NCBI RefSeq assembly: GCF_000188695.1
Contig: NW_004754909.1
Location: forward strand, 341,821 to 368,166
DNA from: Salpingoeca rosetta
Taxonomy: Eukaryota > Opisthokonta > Choanoflagellata > Craspedida > Salpingoecidae
Length of the DNA: 26,346 nucleotides
Direction of reading: 5' to 3'
The notes beneath the pieces were generated by a model. It worked only from the letters and a program-made list of their open reading frames with translations, did no database searches and was not told the DNA's origin. The position numbers were made by a program, and so were the translations under genes. Shown here one piece after another: positions 1 to 13,450 of this stretch (its first letter is position 1; each line of letters begins with the position of its first letter).

Positions 1-203
1 GAAGGAATGCGGTGTTGGGCGGGGGTGGAGGGAAAGGAAGACGTGGTGCGAGTGGTGAGGTAATGAATGGGTGTACTTGTGAGTTTTGCCATCAATTGCG
101 CTGCAAATCGACAACAACCAACCAACCACTCGAACAACAACCCCTTGCTGACCGTTCCCTGTTAGTTAGTCCCAGACACAGCGCGCATGTGAATGCAACG
201 CAC

Positions 204-3185
204 TGTGAAAGACGCGGTGCTTGATGTAGTCGTTCCACTTGTCTGTGCCAAGCTCAGACAGCGGGAAGAACTGCTTGGGGCGGATGCCAAATGGCTCACG
301 CGCCGTGTCCAGTTTCCGCTGCGCCTGTGCAACAAGAGATCGGGATGCGTGGTGGGTGGTGATGTTTGTTGGGTGTGGTTGAGTGGTGGGTGGTGATGTT
401 TGGTGGTGTTGAGTGGTGGGTGCAACAATGTGGTGGTAAGGGGTGGTGAGTCGAAGCTGCTTTCGTGATTGTGTTCGTGACCGTGGTTGGGATGTGCTTG
501 CGCAAATGTGGCAGGCAAGCACAAGCACTGGAATAACATCATTTGAACATCCACACACGCACGCGTTCACACACACACACACACACGCACGCACGCACGC
601 ACGCACACGCACACGCGCACTCACCCGCACACACACCCGCACACACACGCACATACACACACACACACACTCACCCGCAGTTTCTCTCTCGGGGCAATGA
701 TGTGTTTTTGTATGGACTCAAGTCGCTGATGGTACTTGTACTTGGTGAAGTCCTGATGATGAGCAGACGACGACGGCACGTGTTGAATGAGCTTCAAGTG
801 GAGGCAAGGACACACGGCGAAGACACGTGCACCTATGCACACACACACACACACACGTGTGCACATGTGCGCAGAGAACACGCACGTCTGTGCTCACGTC
901 TACACGTGCACACACACACACACACACACACACGAACGCACACACACACACACACGAACGCACACAGAGCACACACATGCACACACACAAGAGGCAGGGC
1001 CGGACCTTGCCGCCGCAGCAGATGATGTCGAAGATGTAGAAGCGGTAACGGCGGTCTTTGTTGTCGTTCCACGTGTCAAGCACAAGCTCCTGGTCGTGGT
1101 GGTCGTGGTGGTGGTTTGGAAGAGGATGAGATGATGGTGGTTCATAGGATGGGTTGTCATTGGAACCAGTCACACGTATGATGGAATAAGAGCAGTACAG
1201 CACAGCACCTGACGCAAACAGCGCCCGTTTCGTGCTCCACCACCACCACCACCATCACCATCACCACCACCACCACCACCACCACCATCACTAAAGCCAC
1301 CACCACCACCACCACCATCACTAAAGCCACCACCACCACCACCACCATCACTAAAGCCACCACCACTGCTCAGTTGTGTGCTCACCCCATCGAGGAGGGT
1401 TTGCTGCCAGTGCTGGTCCGCTCGTCCGCTCGTCGGGAAGTGCAGTCCGGAGACAGGGACTGATGACAGTGGTGGGAGGGAGGGGGGAGAGGCAGCATGT
1501 GGTGGCACAGACATGTCATCGGCAATGAGTGAAGAGGGAAGGAAGGCACGTTTGCGGGGGGGGGGGTCGTCGTGATGTGGGCGATGCTGCCAGTGTCGGA
1601 TGAAGAAGAAGAGCAAATTCGCAGTGGCTTAAATACATCCACATGCATTTATGTGCACATGCATGCAGGCAACCAACGTGACCACTGTGCCACACGTACA
1701 GATTGAGTTGTCGCGCCCAACCATGTACACTTTGCCAGGCCCCAGAATCATCATCAAGTAGCTGATGATGGACGCATGGCGTGGCGTGGTGATGGCGGTG
1801 AGGGCGAGGGCAGTGACACAGGGGGGGGGGGCAAGGGATGGTGTGGGCAATCACAGCAAGTCTGCACGGGAACACACAATCATATGTGTATACACACCCC
1901 ACACGCACCCACCCACACACACACACACACGCACACACATCTTACGCACACACACACACACATCTCACACACTCACACACACACACATCTCACGCACACA
2001 CAAACACATCTCACACACTCACACACACGGCCGCTCGCCACCACCACCACCACTGCCACCAGCATAGCTACCGTGTGCCGTCTGCCTTGTGGGAGAGGAA
2101 GAAGGGCGCTGTTCGCATCTTCTCCAGATGACTTTGCAGCAGCGACACGGGCTGCGCGCCGGGGAACGCCGTGCCCGCCGGCGCACCAACCTGCAGCACA
2201 CGTCAAGCAATTGGTGGGCAGGGGTGGTTTGGTGTGTTGTGGTGTGGTGTGTTGTGTTGTGTTGTGTTGTGTTGTGTTGTGGTGTGTTGTGTTGTGTTGT
2301 GTGTGTGTTGTGTTGTGTTGTGTGTGTGTTGTGGTGTGTTGTGTTGTGGTGTGTTGTGGTGTTGTGTTGTGTGTGTGTGTTGTGTTGTGGTGTGTTGTGT
2401 TGTGGTGTGTTGTGTTGTGGTGTGTTGTGTTGTGTTGTGGTGTGTTGTGGTGTGTTGTGTTGTGTTGTGTTGTGTTGTGTTGTGGTGTGTATCGGGGCAT
2501 ATCAAGGCAAGCACATGCATAGCTCGTGCGTGCACATACCATTTCCCTGCAGAGTTTCCTGAGGGGCCCCAGGTGTGGCGGCCCAATGGACGGACTCTGC
2601 ACGGCAGCAGTGATGATGGCGGCGGCGGCGGGAAGGCAGAGAACTCGTTGAGAACAGGAAATAAGAATGTGGGAGCAGAGCATATGAGGGGCAGCCACCC
2701 TCAATACCACGACTTGCAACTGCCACCCTCAACGTCACACCAAATCATCATCGCTACAAGGCACCACAGCATCATGGATCAACATCACCGCCACCGCCAT
2801 CACCATCACAGCGCGTCAAGCAAGCGAGATGGACGACACGAGCGACCTTGTCGAGGGCGAACGTGAGACCGGAGGGCACGGCATCTTCGCGCTCACAGCG
2901 CTGATCCTCCGCACGCATCCGCAGCACGCGGCTCGCACCGCTATCGCCCTCCCCTGACGACGATGACGGCTGGGCCGCTGTTGTTGTTGTTGTTGATGAT
3001 GATGACGCTTCTGCTGTTGATGATGACGATAGGTGCTCGCTCGTCGCGGCGGTGCCTGGTTTGCAGGGCGTGCGCGTCGGTGATGGGCGATGGCGGTGTG
3101 AGCAACGATACATGGAAGGACACAGATACGAGTCACTCACACACTCACACACTCGAGCTCAAACTCGCACTCACGCTCGTCCTCG

Positions 3186-3232
<47 letters not shown>

Positions 3233-3453
3233 TGACTCACTCCACTCACTGACTCACTCCACTCACTGACTCACTCACACACACACACCTCCCGCCTTAT
3301 CACACACCCCCCTGTGTCCATACCGTGTGCATCTGCTGTGTCGTCGCCCTCCTCCTCGGCCTGCTCTGCGCATCGCCGCATCTCCTCTGCCGCCGCCTGC
3401 AGCTCGTCAGCCAGCGGCGCCGCCGACGCAACCTGCACTCATGGAGCAGTGTC

Positions 3454-3484
<31 letters not shown>

Positions 3485-3536
3485 TGCGTGTATACGTGTG
3501 TGCGTGTGTGTGTGTGTGTGTGCGTGTGTGTATACG

Positions 3537-3568
<32 letters not shown>

Positions 3569-4860
3569 CGTGTGTGTGTGTGTGCGTGTGTGTGTGTGTG
3601 TTCGCGTGTGTGTGTCTGATGTCTGCAATCCTCATGTACACGCACATCAATACACGCACCACCAGTACCACGGCTGCCGCCATCGCCTTCACCATCACGC
3701 CACCTTGTCGCCGGCGAAGGTGAGCCCAGTCCAGCCGTGTGCGCGCAGAATCTACAGCAGCAGTGTATGATGATAACAATAGCGAGGGTGATGATGATGA
3801 TGATCATGATGATAGCGCTGGCGACAATCGAATATTGAACCGTTTGAATCGATTGTACCCGGTCACAGCACGCGCGGAGGTGTGGCCGCTTGCACACAAA
3901 CAGTACCATCACGTACATGCGCCTTCACGCACGCGCACAGCAACAACAACACTCCACAGCCCACATCACGTTCTCGACGTACGAGCACGATTGTGTCGTC
4001 TTCAGCGACGCTGAGAGCGGCATTGCAGATATCACACAACTCCTGGTGGCCGGGTCACGATGTTGGGGCAAGCGACAAGAGGGGTATGAGGAGGAGAGCA
4101 ACAGCACGAGGGGGAGCGGGACAGAGGGACAGAGGGACAGAGAAGGAGAGAAGGAGGGTAAGTCAAATTATGCAAGCACGTGCACGCGCACACAAACACA
4201 AACACACACGCACGCACACGCACACACACAATCTCTCTCACACTCTCTCCCTCACGCACACACACACTCTCTCACGCACACGCACACGCACACTCTCTCT
4301 CACACGCACACACACGCACACACACATCTCCAACCTCACTCACAGTCACACTCTCCCGCACACAGTCACAGTCACGGCGCAACAAGAATGGCACCTTGAG
4401 CTTTGCACCGGTGATTGGCGGCGGCGTTGAGCGGAGAAGATCAATGGCAGCAGTCAGGTGCATGTGCAGCTCTGATGCCGGTGGTGGTGGTGGCGGTGGT
4501 GGTGGTGGTGGTGGTGGTGGTGTGAAGTAGGTATGGATAGGGCATGTGTCAACGTGCTACAATCGAGGCATCAAACAAGTGAAACAAGTGAAACAACCAC
4601 CACCCCAACCACCACCCCAACAAAACATCACCACCACCACGCTGGCCAGACCTGCGTTTGGGAGGGACCAGTCTGGCAGGACGGCGGGGAGGAAACCGCT
4701 TGAATCCCCATCGAATCGTGCAAAGATATCTTCAATGTAGTGGTTCCTGTGTATGAGGTGATGGCGGTTGTGTTGTGGGATGGGGTTGCGGGTATTGTTG
4801 AGCTACAGAGACAAGGAGAGTCAAGGGGAGAGTCAAGGGGAGGGGAGACGGGGGGGAAGG

Positions 4861-4931
<71 letters not shown>

Positions 4932-5156
4932 AGTTTTGAGACAAAAGAATTGTAAGCGCAGGACCTACCATCCTCGTAGTTGCGGCCTAGTGATTCGTGT
5001 TCCCAGTTGCTGTAACGCCGTAATAACGTTGTCTACCTCAAAGAAGCGAGATTCTTCACATTTAGTGAGTATTGTTAAGATGAGTTCATGCGGATAACAG
5101 AACTGAGTCATATTGGGTTCCAATATAAAATACATTCCGGGGGCCATATGCAGCAT

Positions 5157-5210
<54 letters not shown>

Positions 5211-6569
5211 CACACACACACACAAAACACATCTCCACGCATGCCCACGTGCAGCGCACTTGTAGATGCCTGGCGGGCGGGACTGTTTGAAGAGGTGCAT
5301 TGCCATCTCCGTCTGGTAGTCGAGCTGCTGGCACATGTACGCAATGATCATAAACCCGGTGCGGTTGAAGCCGTGCGTACAGTGCACGCCTGTGCAAGTG
5401 TGCAAGATAACAGCGATGCAAGCCAGGTTGTTGAGAGGGCCGTCAGCGGGAACTCTGCCATCTGTGCAGCGCAGTTCACACACACACATGCACACACGCA
5501 CACGCACACGCACACACGCGCACACGCACACGCACACACGCATGCGCACACATCATACACGCACACAGCATACCCGCACTCAAACATGCACAAACACAAT
5601 ACTCACCGATGACCTTGTCTGGGTGTTTGGCCCAGAACATGTTGCAGACGGCGATGAACGTGGACACCTGCTGTGGTGTTGGCGTAGACCCTCGCCTGCG
5701 TGTCCACGACAGTGCAACGCATGTGCGTGGAAACATGGGCTTGGGCATGAGCAGAGAAGGCGCGCATATTCTTCCACACATGCACACAAAACGCACAAGC
5801 GCACACACAACTCATACACACACCAACACACGCACACAACTCATACACGCAACGCATACATACCCTGCACACTGGATCTTGTGGTGGAGGATGTGTTTTG
5901 GAAGCAAGCGAGGATCGTAGTATCGACTGCTCTTTGTCAAGTCAATCACCATGCCCAGATCTGCGCATATGTGCACAAGTCCATGCAAGTTGAGACGTCA
6001 CATGCACACGCACACACACACACACACGCACACACGCACACACACACACTTATCAAATACGCATCAAATGCGCATCAAATACCCACGCACGCACGCACAC
6101 ATCAATTCACAACACATCAAGCACTGCAATGTAGATCGCCTTCGTTGTCCCCGCCACCTCTCGCCCTGTGGCAATCATGTAGTGCACACAAGGGCACTGA
6201 CTTGGGTGGCGAGCAGCCAACATCTCTGGCGTCCATCTGTATTCTTCTGGAATCTGGCTGTCGTACCGCGAATCCAGCATGGTCTTCATCGGCACAAACT
6301 TAACATCTGCAAAGGTCAAGGCGAGCGAAGCAGAGGCACGTCATTGCAATAGCCTGTGCATACGCATACACACACATACACACGCACGCAGCCATGCACA
6401 CACGCAACCACACACGCAACCACACACACAACCACACACACAACCACGCACACACAAACACACACACACACACACACAGTAATGGCGCGCAACTGAACTC
6501 ACCGTCTGCGACGACGGTGCCCAAGCGAGGGCAAAGCAGCCAGCGCTCTGGCAAGGACCAGCGGCTCAT
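204..6569 (-). CDS. RNGTT: Bifunctional mRNA capping enzyme (RNA 5'-triphosphatase + guanylyltransferase), 3' end off window
   Basis: Removes the gamma phosphate from nascent pre-mRNA and adds the GMP cap in the nucleus. Exons in transcription order: 6569-6503, 6306-6202, 5960-5864, 5695-5607, 5389-5260, 4746-4652, 4471-4344, 4042-3983, 3751-3704, 3432-3324, 3055-2847, 2596-2540, 2190-2072, 1761-1700, 1459-1386, 1089-1006, 752-675, 324-204. All are GT-AG and phase-consistent, giving about 577 codons here. The N-terminus reads [11 protein letters not shown], then [15 protein letters not shown]. The Cys-phosphatase loop is [11 protein letters not shown] (Cys about 123), followed by ARPPGIYK-like SRPPGIYK and the linker-end LPDW. 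The transferase part has GAQPVS, nucleotidyl-lysine motif KADGTR (Lys about 433, bases 2086-2088), RYLMMIL, GRDNSI, LLDG-ELVLD, YIFDII and [12 protein letters not shown]. The DGLIF-like motif IV and beyond are not in the window. The region between the domains (about residues 195-390) is longer than in human RNGTT, where Lys is near 294. Start chosen because it immediately precedes the conserved PxRW block. Exons 8 to 11 are the least certain because the linker is not conserved. Confidence 0.93.
1267..1366. repeat. 30-bp minisatellite of (CCA)n plus ACTAAAG spacer
   Basis: Two exact 30-bp copies (1291-1320 and 1321-1350), flanked by partial copies. Each copy is a (CCA) run closed by TCA-CTAAAG. 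It lies in capping-enzyme intron 15 (1090-1385). It is a compound tandem repeat, not coding. Confidence 0.9.
2220..2491. repeat. Imperfect GTGTT/GTGGT pentanucleotide array
   Basis: About 270 bp of interleaved TGTGT, TGTTG and TGTGG units fill most of capping-enzyme intron 12 (2191-2539). On the transcript strand it reads as an A/C-only CACAA-rich tract, leading into the acceptor at 2191. Long open frames here (Cys-Val, Thr-Gln runs) are repeat translations. Confidence 0.9.
4862..4931. repeat. (CA)n microsatellite
   Basis: A pure dinucleotide tract of about 35 units within capping-enzyme intron 5 (4747-5259). It reads (GT)n on the transcript strand. It borders the AT-richer island at 4932-5158, which has a second (CA)n at 5161-5207 on its other side. 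Confidence 0.95.
4932..5158. other. AT-richer, repeat-free intronic island with a 62-codon minus-strand open frame
   Basis: The segment sits between two (CA)n tracts in capping-enzyme intron 5 and has a visibly lower GC content and different codon and dinucleotide texture than anything around it. On the minus strand an open frame runs from an ATG near 5149 to a TAG near 4965. It uses ATA, TTA and CTA codons that the neighbouring genes avoid. I recognise no family. It cannot be an in-frame cassette exon in the capping enzyme from the one good acceptor (before TTCTGTTATC), because a stop follows in that phase. It may be chance, a decayed insertion or foreign DNA. Confidence 0.5.
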
Positions 6570-7115
6570 CGTGCAACCCCTCTCTCCCTGCCCCCTTGTG
6601 AGGACGCGTACGTGTGTCTGCGCCCTTGCCTTCGCTTTGTGTGCCTCCTCACTGCCCTCCAAGGTCGTCGTCAGCACCAGCCACACTGCACAACCAGCAA
6701 CCAACAACAACAGCAGCAGCAACGTCCGGCTTTCCGCTCGCCTTGGCATCAAATGCGGTGGATAGACGGCTGTTTGCTTTGAATTCTTGTGCGAAACATA
6801 CATTTAGTGCGCACTCTGAAGGCCCTCTCGAACAAAGACGCCAAAGACGAAGACCGCTGTGATTTGAAGCGAGGGGGTGAGGTGCGAAGGCGTGACAGGC
6901 AGGTGAGGGAGTGCAAGCAGCGAGAAGGCAGGCAGCAAGCAAGCAGACACGCTACTAGCAGGTTTCATTCCTCGCGCGCACAGACGAAGAAGTCGGTGAA
7001 GAGAGAGGGAAGCACGGCAAGGACTGCGATTCCAAGCAAGGGAGCAGGTCGCGCACACAACACAACACCCACGCACCCACGCACGCACCGACATCCAACA
7101 CACCCGGACGGCACG
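6570..7115. promoter_or_regulatory. Divergent intergenic region between capping enzyme and RA-domain gene
   Basis: 546 bp separate the start codons of two genes transcribed away from each other, so promoter elements and both 5' UTRs must lie here. The sequence is mixed, with (CAACAG)-like stretches near 6700-6722 and no long microsatellite. I see no clear TATA box. Either 5' UTR could hold a non-coding exon that I cannot place. Confidence 0.55.
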
Positions 7116-7322
7116 ATGTCGGACCTTCCTGTGTTCTCACAGAAGAGCATGTCGAGCCCCGGCATGAAGGTTGGCGGACGATCGGAGGTGGCCGTTGGGC
7201 TGCGCGTGTATGGCGGCTCCGCCCTGCTCAGCCCTGGCGCCGAGTACAAGAGCATCCTCGCCCGCGAAGACACAACCGCCTCGGAGGTTCGTGCAACCCA
7301 TCACTGATGTGATGGTGTCGTC

Positions 7323-7403
<81 letters not shown>

Positions 7404-7494
7404 GTGGGTGGGTGCTCACAGCGTCCGTCGAATCGGACCGTGCAAATGCTTGCTCCAAGCACTTGCTCTGCCTTTCTGCTTCCGCTCGCCCACA

Positions 7495-7552
<58 letters not shown>

Positions 7553-9084
7553 ACACTCACTCACTCACTCACTCACTCACTCACTCACTCACTCACTCAC
7601 TCACACTCCCGGTTGCTGTTGCAGGTCATTGCCCAGGTGCTGGAGCGATATGGTGAGCCGAGCGATCCGTCTGAATTTGAGCTGCGCTCCATCCTCGTTG
7701 ACGAGAAGACTGGCAAGGTCAAGCGGCAAGGATCCCTATCCAAAATCTTTGGCAGTCGAACAGAACATACCATTGTACGTATGCCCAACGAGCATGTGAA
7801 CATGTGGAAGTCGCAGCTGCATCGCCGCTTTGCGATTGTCACCCGCTCTAGCCGGCTGCGCTGCGTCACATGCTTTGTGCATCGAATGCTCACTCGCTCG
7901 CACGCTCACTTCCATGGTGCGCAGACTCTTGAGCCGGATGTGTGCCCCGTATTGTTTGCAGACTGGTACGGCGAGGAGAACAGAAGGTGCGTGTCCATGT
8001 GTGTGTGTGTGTGAGTGTGTGTGTGTCTGTCTGTCTGTCTGTATGTGCCTGTATGACTGTATGTGAGTCTGAGTCTGTGTCTGTGTGCCTGCCTGTATGT
8101 CTGTGTCTGTGTGTGTCTGTGTGTCTGTGTGTGTTTAGTTTTCTGTCTGTGTTGGTTCACGCCCGCCCACCACACGTCGCACATATTTTACTTGCCTCCT
8201 GGCCAAATCACTCCCTTTCAGTCCAACCATCACTCTGCTCTGCCACTTGGTCCCCGCTGTACCTCACCCCCTCACCCCCTCACCACTCCTGCCACCTCCT
8301 CACCATCTCCTCACCCGACGGCAGATTTGAGCTCCACCGCAAGCCCGTGCACCCCACACTCAACGAGAGCGGCCATGGCAGCGGCACCGCCAACGCCAAC
8401 GGCAGCGGCAGCCCCGTGCGTCGGCAAGGCTCGTCCCTCTTCCGCTCGTTCCGCCGCCGCACACGCACGTCTGCGCCGTCGTTCAACGCCCACCGCGAGC
8501 TCATGACGTCCACGCGGCGTGGGCGGTCCGAGGCCGCGCTCACAGCGACCAACGCCAGCGCAAAGGCGAATAGCACCAGCTTCAGCGGTAACAGTGGCAA
8601 TGGGCACACGGGCACACGCAGCGTGCCTGGCAGCAGCAGTGGCAGCACGGTGAGCTTCAACCACCACACGCTGCCCGGCCACGGCCACAGTGAGGGGGTC
8701 GCAACCTTCTCCTCCTCCTCGTCGTCGACAACAGCCGGAGGGACGCGGGACAAGCTGCTGGCCCCGCTGCCAAGCATTGATGCGAGCGAGGCCGAGGCGA
8801 TGATGGCGATGATGGGGAGCGATGCGGGCTCGTCGACCGTCGCCGATGTCGGTGACATGGCGGATATGGGCAGCGTTGCCAGCAGCAGCGGCGGCGGCGG
8901 TGTGTTCAGTCCTGGAAGCAGCGCTGTTGGTGGTGTTGGTGGTGGTGGTGGGTTCTACACCTCTGCTCGCAGCGATGTTGGCGGTGTTGGCGGTCGTGTG
9001 CGTGGTCGTGGTCATGGCGGTGGTAATGGTGTTGCCCGCTCACCGCGACGCGTCCCACACTCGCGTTACGAATCAACCGTGTAG
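7116..9084 (+). CDS. Ras-association (RA) domain protein with C-terminal PDZ ligand
   Basis: Exons 7116-7286, 7625-7774, 7925-7986 and 8325-9084 join in phase to a 380-residue protein. Residues about 29-150 resemble the RA domain of RADIL/RASIP1/afadin-type proteins: LRVYGG, then [24 protein letters not shown] (split by intron 1), an acidic loop, [20 protein letters not shown]. Known RA domains bind GTP-loaded Ras or Rap. The rest is a disordered Ser/Gly/Ala-rich tail with an Arg-rich patch ([11 protein letters not shown]) and a Gly-rich stretch. The last four residues ESTV fit a class I PDZ ligand (S/T-x-V). No DIL, FHA or PDZ domain follows, so it is much shorter than RADIL or afadin. It could be a small Ras/Rap effector or adaptor. 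ATG 7116 is the first in frame before the domain. Confidence 0.85.
7323..7403. repeat. (CTTG)n tetranucleotide repeat
   Basis: About 20 units of CTTG follow closely after the 5' splice site at 7287 in intron 1 of the RA-domain gene. Further along the same intron, a (CA)n tract (7497-7551) and an (ACTC)n tract (7556-7603) run up to the acceptor at 7624. Confidence 0.95.
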
Positions 9085-9545
9085 TGTAGTCTGATGTGTG
9101 TGTGTGTGTGTGTGTGTTTGTGGTTGTGTGTCTGTGTGTATGTGTCTGTGTCTGTGTCTGTGTCTGTGTCTGTGTCTGTGTGTCTGTGTGTCTGTGTCGC
9201 ACCACGACCTTGCGTGTACGTGCAGCACTGTACCTCTGTTCGTGTTCTGTTGCATGCATGATCACATCAATTAGGAATTCCTATTCGGGGTTGCGCGCTG
9301 CTAGCGCCTGTTTGTATCGACTCTCCCCCCCCCCGCCCTGCTTATCATCCCCTCCCCTCCCTCCTTGTTCACGACGACACTGTACATACATACCACCAAC
9401 GCCAACACCATCATCAGTGTGATGTGACAACAGCACAGGGAAGAAAGAGAGAGAAGAAAAGAATGATGAGGATGCAGATGACATGATGACAACAACATGC
9501 CACAAATCCACGCACACACACACGCGCGCAGCAACAACAACGACG
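9085..9545. other. Intergenic: 3' region of RA-domain gene and 5' region of small membrane-protein gene
   Basis: Contains a (TG)n/(TGTC)n tract at 9093-9197 directly after the RA-gene stop, a 12-bp perfect palindrome TAGGAATTCCTA at 9272-9283, then a C-rich stretch (9326-9362) and an A/G-rich stretch. An ATG at 9483 is in frame with the next gene, but that extension runs through a CA repeat and is more likely 5' UTR. No gene is recognised. Confidence 0.6.
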
Positions 9546-10308
<763 letters not shown>

Positions 10309-10991
10309 CGTGTGTGTGTCTGTTCGTGTGTCTACCTGTGTATCTGTGTGCCTGTGATTGTGTGGTACTGTCTGTCTGTCTCTCTGTCTCTCCGTGATTG
10401 TCTGTCTGTCTCTCTTCTCTGTCTCTGTCTCTGTCTCTGTGCCCCTCTGTCTCTCTGTGGCCGTCTGCCGTGAGACTGTGGCATGTAGTGTCGAGCCTCC
10501 CCCACCCCCCTCCGAAGCTGCCCCTTCTTGTGACGAGCGGTGCATGCGCTGCCATCTGCCACGTGTTTTGTTTGCCCTGACCAGCCCAATGCATGGCAGT
10601 AGTGCGCCGCTTGCCACCACCTTGTACATATCCGTTGTGGTGTACACGCACCTGCCCAGCTGCTCGTCACGTGTGTCTTTCCTCCCCTTGCTCTCTTCCT
10701 GGCTGCTGCTGCTGTAGCTGTTGTTGTGGCCTCGCTTTGTTGTAAGCAACTCCATCCCACGTGCCCATGTCACGTCTCTCCCTCCTCTCCCCCTCACTCT
10801 CTTCTTAGTGGCTTCATCTTGCTTGGAGTACAGGAAACGACTGCGCGAGTGGTGAGCATCGCTTGACATCTTATATGGCTGGTACATTCAGCCTTGCTTT
10901 CGCGGAAAGGCAGGCAGAGAAGGGGGGGGGGGGAAGAGGGAGAAAAGGGAGAAAAGGGAGTGTGTGTGTGTGGCTAGATAATGGACGCACG

Positions 10992-11034
<43 letters not shown>

Positions 11035-11246
11035 TTTTTCATAGACAGACAGACACAGAGCATACTCACATCATGCATATTGTTTCTTTTAGTGAGATAC
11101 TCTCTATAGTGCCTCGCCCTTTTGCTTTAAATGTGATGGTTTGAGTGCAAGATTGGAGTAATTGTGTGAAGAAAATCAAAAGCTCCTGCAAACCATCGAT
11201 ACAATAATCGTATAGATGGTGGTACAGCCGTTGAATGGAAAGCGGA

Positions 11247-11346
11247 NNNNNNNNNNNNNNNNNNNNNNNNNNNNNNNNNNNNNNNNNNNNNNNNNNNNNN
11301 NNNNNNNNNNNNNNNNNNNNNNNNNNNNNNNNNNNNNNNNNNNNNN
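11247..11346. other. Assembly gap of 100 Ns
   Basis: Exactly 100 undetermined bases directly abut a (CA)n tract at 11347-11449. The round size suggests a placeholder, so the true distance is unknown. The gap is downstream of the MED18 stop and breaks no gene that I can see. Confidence 0.97.
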
Positions 11347-11449
<103 letters not shown>

Positions 11450-11470
11450 CACCGCCACCACCATCTTGCA

Positions 11471-13121
<1,651 letters not shown>

Positions 13122-13450
13122 GATCCAGGCACCACGCTGCGTCTATATCTCTCTAGCTGTGGATGTGCCTGCCTCTGCTCTGCTCGTTCGGTTGGGGCCC
13201 AGTCGCGATCCGCAGCACCGGCAGAGACAAGAAGGTTGGTGTTGTTGGTGCGTCACCCTCTCCTCAACATCCAGTGCTTGCTGAAATTCTACTCAAATCA
13301 TTCAAGAACAATCGACAATTCCGGCACAACAGCAAAACAAAACATCAACCCGTGTGGAGCTGTGTCCTCCTTCCTTGCTGCCTGCCTTCCTTTCCCTCTC
13401 TGCGTGCTTGCTCGCCCTCTTCAGGTCGTCAATCACCTCCGCCTGCACAC
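13122..13450. promoter_or_regulatory. Divergent promoter region between MED18 and EEP-family gene
   Basis: 329 bp separate two divergent start codons, so both 5' UTRs and core promoters must fit here. There is no microsatellite and no clear TATA box. An open plus-strand frame extends upstream of the EEP-gene ATG, but it lacks a start with supporting context. Confidence 0.6.

Noticed and set aside
1..203. Further capping-enzyme exon (motif IV, DGLIF) at the left edge
   Set aside because: A TTTGCAG acceptor is present near 88-94, but the following frame does not give the expected DGxxF block; treated as intron.
443..1160. Several open frames on both strands reading as Thr-His, Cys-Val or Arg-Thr runs
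   Set aside because: They are translations of (CA)n/(GT)n tracts in capping-enzyme introns; the real exons nearby are 675-752 and 1006-1089 on the minus strand. The same applies to similar frames across the window.
2089..2866. Plus- and minus-strand frames of 150-248 codons with Cys-Val or His-Asn-Thr repeats
   Set aside because: They translate the GTGTT pentanucleotide array; only minus-strand 2072-2190 and 2540-2596 have family similarity.
7301..7564. Lys-Gln-Ala-Ser or Leu-Ala-Cys repeat protein; possible amyloid-like or signal-peptide-like gene
   Set aside because: It is the (CTTG)n microsatellite in an intron whose flanking exons join in phase to an RA domain.
8311..9015. Minus-strand frames of up to 234 codons opposite the RA-gene last exon
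   Set aside because: Shadows of a GC-rich coding exon; the plus frame is joined in phase to a recognised domain.
9272..9283. 12-bp palindrome TAGGAATTCCTA as a regulatory site
   Set aside because: Short palindromes of this size occur by chance, and nothing else marks this one.
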